Shown here one piece after another: positions 1-9,177 of a stretch of DNA of 64,000 nucleotides. A program made the translations under genes and the position numbers. This stretch comes from AVCC01 sp041736255 (lineage in GTDB: Bacteria > Pseudomonadota > Gammaproteobacteria > Burkholderiales > Burkholderiaceae_D), in NCBI GenBank assembly GCA_041736255.1, contig JBGSTZ010000172.1:1-64000 (forward strand), in the 5' to 3' direction. Positions within the stretch are counted from its first letter, which is position 1, and the number at the start of each line of letters is the position of its first letter. The notes beneath the pieces were generated by a model. The model did not search any database. It was not told the origin of the DNA and worked only from the letters and a program-made list of their open reading frames with translations.

Positions 1-1
1 C

Positions 2-217
2 TCGCCGGCGCAACTGCGGTTGGCGCTGCGACCGGCACTTGGCGGCGTCACCATCGAGATTGTCAAACGCCGCGGTCCGCAGTCTGACACCCCTCTGTTT
101 GTGCCGCTTGCAGACATGCCTGCCGGGCGCCATCCATTGGACAAAGAGAATGCGACTGCTGTTGACCATACACCTGCCCCTTTTGCCGCTCGAAACTCTG
201 CGTCCATCCTGGTCTAA
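2..217 (+). CDS. imuA: ImuA C-terminus (partial, 5' end outside window)
   Basis: This is the tail of an open frame that enters from the left edge. The visible 71 residues include the segment VTIEIVKRRGPQ, which resembles the conserved end of ImuA (RecA/SulA-like helper of the mutagenic translesion cassette). It overlaps the start of imuB at base 150, which is usual for the LexA-controlled imuA-imuB-dnaE2 operon. ImuA helps recruit ImuB and DnaE2 to stalled forks during the SOS response. The LexA box would lie upstream of the window and cannot be seen. The assignment rests on the short C-terminal match plus the gene order. Confidence 0.75.
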   Translation, partial: SPAQLRLALRPALGGVTIEIVKRRGPQSDTPLFVPLADMPAGRHPLDKENATAVDHTPAPFAARNSASILV

Positions 218-1619
218 ACCGGGGGCCTATGCGGTCATGCATCTCGAACAGGTCATCGTTGCATCGCGCGAGGCCTCCCTTGTTGGCGTCAGGGTGGGCA
301 TGCGCGCGGGCGGCGTGTGTGCAATTTCGCCGGAGACCGAGATGCTGGAGCGTAGCATCGAAAAAGAGCAATTGGCACTTGACGCCATCGCGATGGCGCT
401 GTTGCAGTACACACCCGATGTGGCATTTTCGGAGGACTTCAGTATTCTGATGGATGTCAGCGCCAGCCTGCGTTTGTTCGGCGGGCCGCTTGCGATTTGT
501 GGGCGTGTTGCGGCGAGTGTCGCGGTACTCGGATTCACCGCTGAGCTGGGCGCTGCGCCAACAGCAAAGGGCGCGTGGCTGTTAGCGCGTGTTTCCCGAA
601 CTAAAGGGCACTTGCTTCGCCGCCGCGTGCTTAAAATGCACACGCTGACGCGGTGTCTTGACGATTTGCCTTGCCGTCTTTTACCGACCACTCTCCCCCA
701 TTACGATTGGCTGAAAGGCATAGGCGCCAAGAATTTTGGCGGGATACGCCGGCTTCCTCGCGCGGGACTAATGCGTCGCACCAGCAAGCAATTATTGGAA
801 GACCTGGACTGTGCGTATGGCGACCTGTCCGAGATGTTTGCGTGGATAAAGGTGCCGTCGACGTTCTCTGAGCACATTGAGACATTCGACCGGATTGAGC
901 ACGCCGAAGCATTGATGTTTGGGGCAAGTCGGCTGATTTTGCAGATGATAGGCTGGCTCGTATCGCAGCAACTGGCTGTGACGGTATTTACGCTGTCGCT
1001 CGAGCACGAGCGTGGGCGGTGTGCCATACCGCCAACCACGCTGGAAATTGCGCTGGCTGAGCCGGCCTGGAAAAGCGCCCACCTGATTCGGCTGCTCAAG
1101 GAACGGCTGGACAAAGTAGAACTGGTCGCGCCGGTCATTGGCCTGCGCCTCGACGCCCGACAACTGGTTCCGATGGCGCCTCCGACCGAATCGTTATTTC
1201 CGGAACCGGGCGGTACCCCGGCTGATTTTTATCGTCTGCTTGAACTGCTGACGGCACGACTCGGAGCCGAGAATGTGCTCACGCCAGCCGTCTTACAGGA
1301 CCACCGGCCTGAGGTCTGTAACGCATGGGCTCCTGCGACGGAAAAGCCCGCGAAAGGACTTGACGAAGGGGAATCACTTGAACGCCCATTTTGGTTGCTT
1401 CCCAAGCCGATAGCGCTGTTGATGCGAAACGAACGTCCTTTTTACGGCTCGCCGCTAAAACTGATACGCGGGCCGGAGCGCATAGAGGCTGGATGGTGGA
1501 ATGACCAAACCGCAGCGCGGGACTATTTCGTCGCACAGGGCGCCAACACAAGCTGTTACTGGATATACCTCGACAGAACGCAAGAAGCCCGCTGGTTTTT
1601 ACACGGCCTGTATGCGTAA
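150..1619 (+). CDS. imuB: ImuB, catalytically dead Y-family polymerase adaptor
   Basis: A Y-family DNA polymerase-like protein of about 489 residues. It starts MRLLLTIHLP, and the segment FSEDFSILMDVSASLRLFGG near residue 92 aligns with the palm of Y-family enzymes. ImuB proteins lack the catalytic acidic residues and instead bind the beta clamp, ImuA and DnaE2. The frame is open upstream to base 39, but ATG 150 gives the usual ImuB N-terminus and has a GGA-type ribosome site about 8 bases upstream. It overlaps imuA and ends five bases before dnaE2, so the three genes are surely co-transcribed and SOS-induced. Confidence 0.9.
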   Translation: MRLLLTIHLPLLPLETLRPSWSKPGAYAVMHLEQVIVASREASLVGVRVGMRAGGVCAISPETEMLERSIEKEQLALDAIAMALLQYTPDVAFSEDFSILMDVSASLRLFGGPLAICGRVAASVAVLGFTAELGAAPTAKGAWLLARVSRTKGHLLRRRVLKMHTLTRCLDDLPCRLLPTTLPHYDWLKGIGAKNFGGIRRLPRAGLMRRTSKQLLEDLDCAYGDLSEMFAWIKVPSTFSEHIETFDRIEHAEALMFGASRLILQMIGWLVSQQLAVTVFTLSLEHERGRCAIPPTTLEIALAEPAWKSAHLIRLLKERLDKVELVAPVIGLRLDARQLVPMAPPTESLFPEPGGTPADFYRLLELLTARLGAENVLTPAVLQDHRPEVCNAWAPATEKPAKGLDEGESLERPFWLLPKPIALLMRNERPFYGSPLKLIRGPERIEAGWWNDQTAARDYFVAQGANTSCYWIYLDRTQEARWFLHGLYA

Positions 1620-1624
1620 AAACT

Positions 1625-4600
1625 ATGCACACAATTCCCGTTATTTTGCCGGCGTACGCCGAGCTTCAATGCCTCTCCCACTTCACCTTTTTGCGCGGCG
1701 CTTCATCACCTGAACAGATTGTTCAACGAGCTTCAACGCTCGGCTATCACGCCCTGGCCGTCACAGACGAGTGCACGCTGGCTGGCGTCGTCAAAGCGCA
1801 CGTAGCTGCAAAAATCCTGGGCGTGAAACTGATAATTGGCAGCCAGATGTTGGTCACTCCGGAGGATGGAAGCCCGGCGTTCACGCTGCTCGTATTGGCA
1901 ATGAACAAGAACGGCTACGGAAATTTGAGTGAATTGATTACGGTTGCGCGCACTCGCGCGGAAAAGGGCTCATATCTCGTTCTACCCCGCGACATCGCAA
2001 ACCCCGCTGGCGCGTTATCGCACCTGCGCGGGATGCCTGACTGCCAACTCATTCTCTGCCCCAGATACGGTGCCACATTCGAAGAGCTGGACAAACAAGC
2101 CGGCTGGCTGCTGCAATGCGCGCCGGGCCGCGCGCGCATTGCGATAACGCTCCACTACCGTGCGAAGGATGATGAGCACAAGGAAAATGTGACAGAAATC
2201 TCGCAAAAATTCGGCCTGCCAATTGTAGCGACTGGCGACGTCTGCATGCACGTGCGTTCTTTCAAGCCTCTGCAGGACACGATGACGGCGATTCGCCACG
2301 GCGTTCCTGTCGCAAAGTGCGGCTATCGACTCGCGCCGAACGCCGAGCAGCACCTGCGCTCGCGTGTCAGGCTGGGGAATTTATACACCAGAGCGGCACT
2401 GGACGAGACCGTGCGCGTGGCAAATCTGTGCCGATTTTCACTCGATGAGCTCAGGTATGAATATCCTCACGAGCTGGTTCCTGAGGGCGAAACAGCTACC
2501 AGTTATCTGCGTGCAGAGAGTTACCTTGGCGCGCATTGGCGATATCCGGCAGGCATCCCAGACAACGTGCAAGCGTTGCTGGAGCGCGAACTGGGCCTCA
2601 TCGCCGAAATGCAATACGAGAGCTATTTCCTGACCGTGTACGACATCGTACGGTTTGCGCGGTCCAACCATATTCTGTGCCAAGGCAGGGGCTCTGCTGC
2701 AAATAGCGCGGTCTGTTACTGCCTGGGCATCACCGAAGTCGACCCTGTGCGCGGCACGCTTCTATTCGAGCGATTCATCTCCAAAGAGCGCAACGAACCT
2801 CCGGACATTGACGTGGATTTTGAGCATCAGCGCCGGGAGGAAGTTATCCAATACATCTACGAGAAATACGGCCGCATGCGCGCGGCGCTGACTGCCGTCG
2901 TCATCAGCTACCGTCCGCGCAGCGTGCTGCGCGATGTAGGCACTGCCCTCGGAGTTGACCTCTCTATCGTCGAGCGCGTGGTCAAGGTCAGTCATGGCTG
3001 GGGTGGCAAAGCTGACTTGCGCGAGAGATTGCTGCGTTGCGGGTTTGACCCCGATTCCGCCATCGCTGAAAAATGGGGCCAATTGGCGGAGCAAATGATG
3101 CTGTTTCCCCGGCATATGTCGCAGCACCCGGGAGGATTTGTCATCTCGCATTCGAAGCTCTCGCGTTTGGTGCCCATCGAGAACGCAGCCATGGCTGAGC
3201 GGTCCATCATCCAGTGGGACAAGGACGATATCGATGCTGTTGGGCTCCTCAAGATAGACATCCTGGCGCTTGGCATGCTGAGCTGCATTCGCCGAGCTCT
3301 GGAACTCGTTTCCGAACAGCGCGGTGAGCGCTTTGAGCTGCGCGACATTCCGGCCGAGGACGCCGCCACCTACGAAATGATATGCCAGGCCGATACCATC
3401 GGCGTATTTCAGATTGAGAGTCGCGCACAAATGTCGATGCTGCCCCGGCTGCAGCCACGCGTGTTTTATGACCTGGTGATTGAAGTTGCAATCATTCGGC
3501 CTGGTCCAATCCAAGGGGGCATGATTCACCCGTTCTTGCGGCGTCGGGAAGGAATTGACCCGGTTACATACCCTAGTCCCGAAATTGAAGCAGTCTTGTC
3601 GCGCACGCTGGGCATCCCTATTTTTCAAGAACAAGTGATGCAAATCGCCATGGTGGCCGCTGGCTTTTCCGCGGGCGAGGCTGACCAGCTGCGCCGCGCG
3701 ATGGCAGCCTGGAAGCGCAAAGGAGGACTCGAGCAGTTCGAAGAAAAGCTCATGCTCGGGATGGCCGAACGCGGTTATTCCAGCGAATTTTCCACGTCCA
3801 TTATTGGGCAAATTCGGGGGTTCGCCGAGTATGGATTCCCCGAGTCGCATGCGGCAAGTTTTGCGCTCCTTGCATACGCGTCGAGCTGGCTCAAATGCCA
3901 CGAGCCCGCAGCCTTTCTGGCTGCGCTACTGAATTCCCAGCCGATGGGGTTTTATTCTCCTTCGTCACTGGTCCAGGACGCACGCCGGCATGGGCTCGAA
4001 GTGCGGCCGGTCGACGTCTGCGCCAGTACTTGGGAGGCGAAATTGGAGCCCATCGATGACAGCCAGCCTGCAGTACGGCTGGGACTGAACAATATCAAAG
4101 GACTAGAGCGCGATGCCGGCTGGCGAATCGAGGAAGCACAGGCGGTACGCCCGTTTTCTGATAGTGCGGATTTGGCATGCCGTGCAAATTTGAACGCTGG
4201 GCATCTGAATGCGTTGGCCAGCGCGAACGCATTGGAATCCTTGTCCGGCAACCGTCGTCAAGCGATGTGGCAAGCGGTTGGCAGCACGCCCGACAAAGGC
4301 CTGCTCCGCTCCGCTGTCATTGTCGAGGATGCGCTATTTCTCGAGGCGCCATCCGAGGCTGAAAACATTGTCGCGGACTACCGGCACCTTGGGCTGACAC
4401 TGGGAAGGCACCCATTGGCTCTCTTACGTTCCAGGCTGACCAAAATGCGTTTTCTACCAGCAGAGGTGTTGAATACTTTTGAAGACAGACAGTTGGCTCG
4501 AGGCTGTGGAATTGTCACCGTGCGTCAACGACCAGAAACTGCGAAAGGCGTCGTGTTCGTGACTCTTGAAGATGAAACCGGCAACGTCAACGTTATCGTT

Positions 4601-4771
4601 TGGCCCAGCTTGGTCGAGCAGCAGCGTCGGGAAGTGATGGGAGCATCCTTGCTGGGTGTTTATGGCCAGTGGCAGTGCCATAATAATGTACGCAATTTGG
4701 TCGCCAAGCGCCTGGTAGACCTATCCCATCTTTTGGGCGAATTGGACACGCGCAGTCGTGATTTCCATTGA
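1625..4771 (+). CDS. dnaE2: Error-prone DNA polymerase III alpha-like subunit DnaE2
   Basis: A C-family polymerase of 1048 residues, the normal length for DnaE2 (ImuC). It has an N-terminal PHP domain (residues ~10-270), a palm with GRGSAANSAV near 354, the catalytic aspartates in PDIDVDF near 393-399 and a third in LLKIDILAL near 542, then helix-hairpin-helix and a C-terminal OB fold (GVVFVTLEDETGNVNV near 975). It carries out mutagenic translesion synthesis with ImuA and ImuB in the SOS response. It lacks the long C-terminal tau-binding tail of replicative DnaE. It is the last gene of the cassette; no gene follows for several hundred bases. Confidence 0.95.
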   Translation: MHTIPVILPAYAELQCLSHFTFLRGASSPEQIVQRASTLGYHALAVTDECTLAGVVKAHVAAKILGVKLIIGSQMLVTPEDGSPAFTLLVLAMNKNGYGNLSELITVARTRAEKGSYLVLPRDIANPAGALSHLRGMPDCQLILCPRYGATFEELDKQAGWLLQCAPGRARIAITLHYRAKDDEHKENVTEISQKFGLPIVATGDVCMHVRSFKPLQDTMTAIRHGVPVAKCGYRLAPNAEQHLRSRVRLGNLYTRAALDETVRVANLCRFSLDELRYEYPHELVPEGETATSYLRAESYLGAHWRYPAGIPDNVQALLERELGLIAEMQYESYFLTVYDIVRFARSNHILCQGRGSAANSAVCYCLGITEVDPVRGTLLFERFISKERNEPPDIDVDFEHQRREEVIQYIYEKYGRMRAALTAVVISYRPRSVLRDVGTALGVDLSIVERVVKVSHGWGGKADLRERLLRCGFDPDSAIAEKWGQLAEQMMLFPRHMSQHPGGFVISHSKLSRLVPIENAAMAERSIIQWDKDDIDAVGLLKIDILALGMLSCIRRALELVSEQRGERFELRDIPAEDAATYEMICQADTIGVFQIESRAQMSMLPRLQPRVFYDLVIEVAIIRPGPIQGGMIHPFLRRREGIDPVTYPSPEIEAVLSRTLGIPIFQEQVMQIAMVAAGFSAGEADQLRRAMAAWKRKGGLEQFEEKLMLGMAERGYSSEFSTSIIGQIRGFAEYGFPESHAASFALLAYASSWLKCHEPAAFLAALLNSQPMGFYSPSSLVQDARRHGLEVRPVDVCASTWEAKLEPIDDSQPAVRLGLNNIKGLERDAGWRIEEAQAVRPFSDSADLACRANLNAGHLNALASANALESLSGNRRQAMWQAVGSTPDKGLLRSAVIVEDALFLEAPSEAENIVADYRHLGLTLGRHPLALLRSRLTKMRFLPAEVLNTFEDRQLARGCGIVTVRQRPETAKGVVFVTLEDETGNVNVIVWPSLVEQQRREVMGASLLGVYGQWQCHNNVRNLVAKRLVDLSHLLGELDTRSRDFH

Positions 4772-5100
4772 CGACAATGCACGCAGAACTTTGTGAAAAA
4801 TGGCTCGTACGAGATAGCAAACCGCTCGGGCACCATTTGAACTATGTATTTGGCAGCTGGGTGCCAGGCGCAGCCGTTCAAACACACAGGCGACAGGCGA
4901 CTTACGAAAACCTTCGTTTTCTGGAGCAGACATCTTAACGTCTTGATTTACTAAAGTTAGCCAACAGCGGGCGGTCATAAACATCTATTAACCTCATGAT
5001 GATTCACTCCAAAAATTTCTGAAAAAATAAGTCATGAAAAGTAGTTCAGAAGGCGGCCACGTATATTTTACCGATGTCGGACGCATATGTTCTGAATGCC
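4772..5100. other. Intergenic stretch with no recognised gene
   Basis: After dnaE2 the sequence turns AT-rich around 4930-5040. No open frame with recognisable content and no convincing terminator were seen. Confidence 0.4.
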
Positions 5101-5107
5101 GGATGCG

Positions 5108-5410
5108 CTCGTGGAGTGCGTCTGCAAGGCTAGGGTCAAGGCGGCGCTCGTAGGCGATGGGGTGGTGCGCGGGTCTCTCAAGACTAAAGGACGGGGCGGC
5201 AAGAGCGTGACCCTCGTCAAAGGGCTATCGCTCGATTCTCGTGCCCTAGCCCTGCTGGGCAAGTAGTTACGCATGGCCTGCGGTTCTGGCGGGACGGTCA
5301 AGGATGGTGTAATTGAAGTGCAAGGCGACCATTGCGTCTGGTTATGACAGCGCTTGGGAAGCACGGTCATGGCGCGCAACGTGTTGCTGGCTAAAACCTT
5401 TGACGCCGGA
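5108..5410 (+). pseudogene. Broken SUI1/eIF1-like (YciH family) translation factor gene
   Basis: One frame (frame 2) reads GDGVVRGSLKTKGRGGKSV, then VTLVKGLSLDSRALALLGK, a TAG stop at 5264, then LRMACGSGGTVKDGVIEVQG, and a TGA at 5345. This is the diagnostic core of YciH/SUI1 proteins (basic loop, then CGxGGTVKDGxIEIQGDH), with the two stops falling inside the fold. YciH-type proteins act at the small ribosomal subunit and influence start-codon selection. No start codon and no intact 5' region are visible. The remnant is decayed but still easily aligned, so inactivation looks recent. Confidence 0.8.
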
Positions 5411-5427
5411 ACGCAGGCGACCGGCCG

Positions 5428-5534
5428 AGGCTGTGTAAAAACGCTAAAAACTCAAAAGAACACCACAATAGATTGTGGTCTTTACTAGCTATGTTGTACC
5501 GTCCTCACCGCAAGACCACGCGTTCACACAGCCT
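5428..5534. repeat. Inverted ends, likely remnant of a small insertion element
   Basis: AGGCTGTGT at 5428-5436 is repeated inverted as ACACAGCCT at 5526-5534, bounding 107 bases. The left side continues as TGTGTAAAAACGC, a look common at IS termini. It sits directly after the decayed YciH gene. There is no transposase inside. A non-autonomous or deleted element is inferred. Confidence 0.35.
5462..5479 (-). terminator. Possible terminator hairpin downstream of lysR
   Basis: ACCACAA-TAGA-TTGTGGT forms a 7-bp stem with a 4-base loop. On the minus strand it is followed by GTTCTTTTGAGTTTTT, a broken T tract. It lies 130 bases beyond the end of the lysR gene. Confidence 0.35.
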
Positions 5535-5611
5535 GGGCCATATGCGGCCGTTGGCAAATGACCAGGTTCATCATTACAGGGTCTGCTCCGTGTCAGATAA
5601 CAGAAGTGGGT

Positions 5612-6478
5612 TTATGCCTGCTTCGGAAGCAGTTTTATCAACTCTTGTAATTGAGAACTGGCATCGCCAGACCACACCAAATGTGTGCAGTTCTCTCGGA
5701 GCTTCGTCGGTAGGGGATGACGCTGAACCGAACCACCCATCACTGCATTGTCCAGTACGACAGTTGGCACGATGGCCACACCCGACCCAGCAGCTACGCA
5801 GGCGACGATGGCGTGATAGGAGCCAAGGTCGAGAAAGCGGTTTGGAAAAATCCCCGACTCGGCAAACCAATCCACCAGACGGCGTCGGTAGGAGCAGCCA
5901 TGCGGGAAGGCCACCACGGATTGGTTTGCCACGTCACTTGCGTTTCGCACGCTCGGGGTACCTTGCGACGTAATCAATACAAGTTCTTCCTCGAAAGCCT
6001 TGATTGACGAGAGTCTTCCCTTTTCAAATGGCTCTGATACGAAAGCGGCTTCAATTTGGTGATTCTGAAGTTGGCGCAGCAAAGCGCCTGTTGTTCCAGT
6101 TTGAAGCTCGACATGCGTTTCTGGATGTTCAGCATGATATTGAGACAAGATGGGAGGCAGTCGCACACTGGCAGCGCTCTCCAGCGACCCTAGCCGCAAG
6201 GTTCCGCAGATAACGCCGTGACAAAGTTCCTGCTCGGCCTCGTCGGCCATTCTCAACAAGCGCTCAGCATGCCCAAGCAATATCGTGCCGGCATCGGTCA
6301 TCACCACGTTGCGGCCTTGGCGACGAAATAGCTTGGTCCCCAGCCTGCCCTCGAACTGCTTGATTCGGGTTGTCACGTTAGAGGGTACACGGTTAAGCAC
6401 TGCCGCCGCCCGCAGAACTCCTCCCTCCAAAGCCACACTCCGGAAGATATGCAAGTCCTCGAGGTTTATTATTCTCAT
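5612..6478 (-). CDS. LysR-family transcriptional regulator
   Basis: 288 residues starting MRIINLEDLHIF, with the winged helix-turn-helix at about residues 15-60 (GVLRAAAVLNRVPSNVTTRI) and a periplasmic-binding-like effector domain after it. The frame is open 79 codons further upstream, but ATG 6478 matches the family N-terminus. It is divergent from the MFS gene, separated by about 50 bases, the usual layout for a LysR regulator controlling its neighbour and itself. Effector unknown; the adjacent nitronate monooxygenase hints at an oxidised nitrogen compound, which is only an inference. Confidence 0.9.
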   Translation of the reverse strand: MRIINLEDLHIFRSVALEGGVLRAAAVLNRVPSNVTTRIKQFEGRLGTKLFRRQGRNVVMTDAGTILLGHAERLLRMADEAEQELCHGVICGTLRLGSLESAASVRLPPILSQYHAEHPETHVELQTGTTGALLRQLQNHQIEAAFVSEPFEKGRLSSIKAFEEELVLITSQGTPSVRNASDVANQSVVAFPHGCSYRRRLVDWFAESGIFPNRFLDLGSYHAIVACVAAGSGVAIVPTVVLDNAVMGGSVQRHPLPTKLRENCTHLVWSGDASSQLQELIKLLPKQA

Positions 6479-6483
6479 ATAAA

Positions 6484-6505
6484 GAATTGTTCCGATAAAT
6501 AATTC
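6484..6505. promoter_or_regulatory. Candidate LysR-type binding site
   Basis: GAATT at 6484-6488 and AATTC at 6501-6505 form an interrupted dyad (12-base spacer) in the short divergent region between lysR and the MFS gene, where a T-N11-A-type operator is expected. Confidence 0.4.
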
Positions 6506-6542
6506 ACTATTCAATTCTAACGCATTGGGTTCTAATTCCACC

Positions 6543-7745
6543 ATGAACACACGTAACCCCGCTCCGCAATCACCCTGGACGATTGTCATCATTGGTCTTG
6601 TCGCGCTTGCTATTGCGATGGGGATTGGCCGGTTTGCCTTCACGCCATTGATGCCGCTGATGCTACGAGATGGAACCTTGGATGCCGCCACCGGTACCGA
6701 ATGGGCTGCCGCCAACTACATTGGTTATCTGGTAGGCGCACTGACGGCTTCGTGGTTCGGGCGCGACCCTCTGCGCGGCCTTCGGATTGGGCTGATTGGC
6801 GTCGCATTGACAACACTGGGTATTGCCTGGGGGGATTCTTCACTTTCATTGGTCGGTGTAATTCTGCGCGGTAGTACTGGCGCTTTCAGTGCCTGGGTCC
6901 TGGTTTGTGCAAGCAGTTGGTGCTTGCACGAGCTAGCGCGCAGAGAATCAACTTCGTTGGGCGGGTGGATATACACTGGTGTTGGCTTGGGTATCGCCCT
7001 TACCGGCATCATGGCTTGGCTTGGTGGAAATCAATCTGCCCTGACGTTATGGATAGAGCTTGGGGTATTGGCTGCCGTCGGGACCATCTACGTACACCGC
7101 AGCATCGCTGTTCAATCTGCCACTTCCTCCACCGAGACCACGAACACATCCGCAAATCAGGCGATAGGGCCTCATCCGGGCGAAGGCAATCTAGGGGTAG
7201 TTCTTTGCTACAGCGCTTTTGGCTTTGGCTACATTATTCCCGCTACATTCTTGCCAACCATGGCCAGTCAACTGGTATCAGACCCTCTCGTATTCGGACT
7301 CGTCTGGCCAATTTTTGGCGCGGCAGCGGCACTATCGGTCGCCCTTGTATCTCGCTGGCTGTCGGCCTTGCCACGAAGAAAAGTCTGGGCTGTAGCCCAG
7401 GCTGTCATGGCCGTGGGAACCTTGCTTCCACTGTTCCAACAGGCCCTGTGGGTCCTGGTGGCTTCGGCGGTGTTGGTTGGTGGAACCTTTATGGTCATCA
7501 CCATGGCCGGGCTTCAACTGGCTCGGGAACGGATGCCGTCGAATCCGATGCCCTTACTGGCACGAATGAGCGCCGGGTTTGCAACAGGTCAAATCGCAGG
7601 CCCGGTTTTGGTGCGGCTTGTTGGGAGCGCTCACATTGTCGGCTGGGATGCATTGAGTTGGGCTAACGCAGTCGCTACGGTGCTATTGGTCGTCACTTCA
7701 CTTTGGCTTTGGGGAGGTTTTCATGCTGTACCCCCGAAGCGTTAA
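6543..7745 (+). CDS. YbfB/YjiJ-family MFS transporter
   Basis: About 400 residues, very hydrophobic, with some twelve predicted membrane segments. The first one (WTIVIIGLVALAIAMGIGRF) carries the GIGRFAFTPLMP signature typical of YbfB/YjiJ permeases. ATG 6543 is chosen because it starts directly before the first helix; ATG 6525 in the same frame is possible. The gene is divergent from lysR and followed after 24 bases by the nitronate monooxygenase gene, so the two are probably co-transcribed. It acts in the inner membrane; substrate unknown, likely export. Confidence 0.85.
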   Translation: MNTRNPAPQSPWTIVIIGLVALAIAMGIGRFAFTPLMPLMLRDGTLDAATGTEWAAANYIGYLVGALTASWFGRDPLRGLRIGLIGVALTTLGIAWGDSSLSLVGVILRGSTGAFSAWVLVCASSWCLHELARRESTSLGGWIYTGVGLGIALTGIMAWLGGNQSALTLWIELGVLAAVGTIYVHRSIAVQSATSSTETTNTSANQAIGPHPGEGNLGVVLCYSAFGFGYIIPATFLPTMASQLVSDPLVFGLVWPIFGAAAALSVALVSRWLSALPRRKVWAVAQAVMAVGTLLPLFQQALWVLVASAVLVGGTFMVITMAGLQLARERMPSNPMPLLARMSAGFATGQIAGPVLVRLVGSAHIVGWDALSWANAVATVLLVVTSLWLWGGFHAVPPKR

Positions 7746-7769
7746 CGCTCGTACACAAGGACAGGAATC

Positions 7770-8816
7770 ATGTCGATACAGGAACTTTTTGGAATTAAAC
7801 TCCCTATCATTCAGGCGCCAATGGCGGGGGTTCAGAACAGCGCGCTTACAATTGCCGTCTCAAATGCCGGCGGGCTGGGCTCACTGCCTTGCGCGATGCT
7901 AAGTGCGGACGTACTACGAGCCGAACTCAAGACCATCCGAGCGCAGTCAGCTTGTCCTTTCAACCTCAATTTCTTTAGCCACCAACCGCCGGTTCCGGAC
8001 CATGACCAAGTCAGCGCATGGCAAACATTGTTCGCTAATTACTACACCGAGTTTGGCATCAACCCGTCCAAGACGCCTTCTGGTCCTGCGCGGATGCCTT
8101 TCAATCGGGAAATGGCCGATTTGGTCTGTGAATATCAACCGGCGGTGGTGAGTTTTCATTTTGGTTTGCCGTCGCCTGAACTCATTAATCGGGTTCGCAG
8201 TTCTGGAGCAAAGATAATCTCTTCGGCAACCACCGTTGAAGAGGCGCTTTGGTTGGAGGCTCACGGGGTCGATGCCATCATTGCCCAAGGCTTCGAGGCT
8301 GGCGGGCATCGCGGGATGTTTCTCACAGACGACATCAGTACGCAGATAGGCACCTTTGCATTACTCCCGCAGATTGTCCGCGCCGTTAAGGTTCCGGTTA
8401 TTGCAACGGGGGGTATTGCAGATGCAAGCGGTGTCAGGGCGGCACTGGATTTGGGTGCAGCAGGTGTGCAATTGGGCACCGCCTACATGCTTTGCCCAGA
8501 AGCAACGACAAGCGCGGTCCATCGGGCTGCGCTGAAAGGTGATAGCGCACGAACCACTGCCCTGACCAATGTTTTTTCAGGCAGACCAGCCCGTGGCATT
8601 GTGAATCGTCTGATGAAAGAACTTGGGCCGATGAATCCAGTTGCACCCAAGTTTCCGCTCGCAGCCCCAGCGTCGGCACCGTTGCGGGCTAAGGCGGAAA
8701 GCTTGGGCAGTGGCGATTTCTCGCCTTTGTGGGCGGGCCAGAATGTTTCCGGCTGCAAGGAAATTCCAGCTGGTATTCTCACTCAGGCGTTGGCAAGTCA
8801 AATAAACAAACCTTAA
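7770..8816 (+). CDS. Nitronate monooxygenase (FMN-dependent)
   Basis: A TIM-barrel flavoprotein of 348 residues. It starts with IKLPIIQAPMAGVQN, has QGFEAGGHRGMF with the catalytic-type histidine near residue 178, and the FMN phosphate-binding stretch ATGGIADASGVRAALDLGAA near 211-231. These are the hallmarks of the nitronate monooxygenase (2-nitropropane dioxygenase) family, which oxidises propionate 3-nitronate and related nitronates. It follows the MFS gene closely, probably in the same LysR-controlled operon. A related enoyl-ACP reductase (FabK) is the main alternative, but the GGHRG and surrounding pattern favour the NMO group. Confidence 0.87.
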   Translation: MSIQELFGIKLPIIQAPMAGVQNSALTIAVSNAGGLGSLPCAMLSADVLRAELKTIRAQSACPFNLNFFSHQPPVPDHDQVSAWQTLFANYYTEFGINPSKTPSGPARMPFNREMADLVCEYQPAVVSFHFGLPSPELINRVRSSGAKIISSATTVEEALWLEAHGVDAIIAQGFEAGGHRGMFLTDDISTQIGTFALLPQIVRAVKVPVIATGGIADASGVRAALDLGAAGVQLGTAYMLCPEATTSAVHRAALKGDSARTTALTNVFSGRPARGIVNRLMKELGPMNPVAPKFPLAAPASAPLRAKAESLGSGDFSPLWAGQNVSGCKEIPAGILTQALASQINKP

Positions 8817-9177
8817 TTCGCTGGCTGTATCAGACCGCTTCAGTGAGATAAGCATACTGAGTCGACTTCCTTATGCAAATGGCGGCATTGTGGGTCTCAT
8901 GCAGCCATCCAATTGAATGGCAAGACACTACCGTGAAGGTTACCAGGTCCACACGGTCAGTGTTCCCAGCTTGTGCCGATTAAATGCAAATGGTTTGACC
9001 AAATCTAGTTGCTCCGATTTCAAATCCAAATCCCTAAAATTGGAAGCCAGTTACGTCCAGAAAGCGCCTTTCTCGGTGCTCACAATACCCAGACGCCACG
9101 TGGTGTACCCTGCTTCTAGCCCGCGGCATAATGTAGCAGCTCTCCAAGGTCATGCCTCTTCGAAAGGAGCTAATTTC
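8817..9177. other. Intergenic stretch upstream of the SRAP gene
   Basis: The SRAP frame stays open back to 8917, but codons before ATG 9178 look non-coding. No LexA-like box (CTGT-N8-ACAG) was spotted, so SOS control of the SRAP gene is not supported from sequence. Confidence 0.4.

Noticed and set aside
39..149. Upstream extension of imuB to base 39
   Set aside because: Those codons are out-of-frame reading of the imuA end; imuB homologues start at MRLLL.
2762..3901. A 379-codon open frame on the minus strand inside dnaE2
   Set aside because: Antisense shadow of a well-supported dnaE2; composition has no family resemblance.
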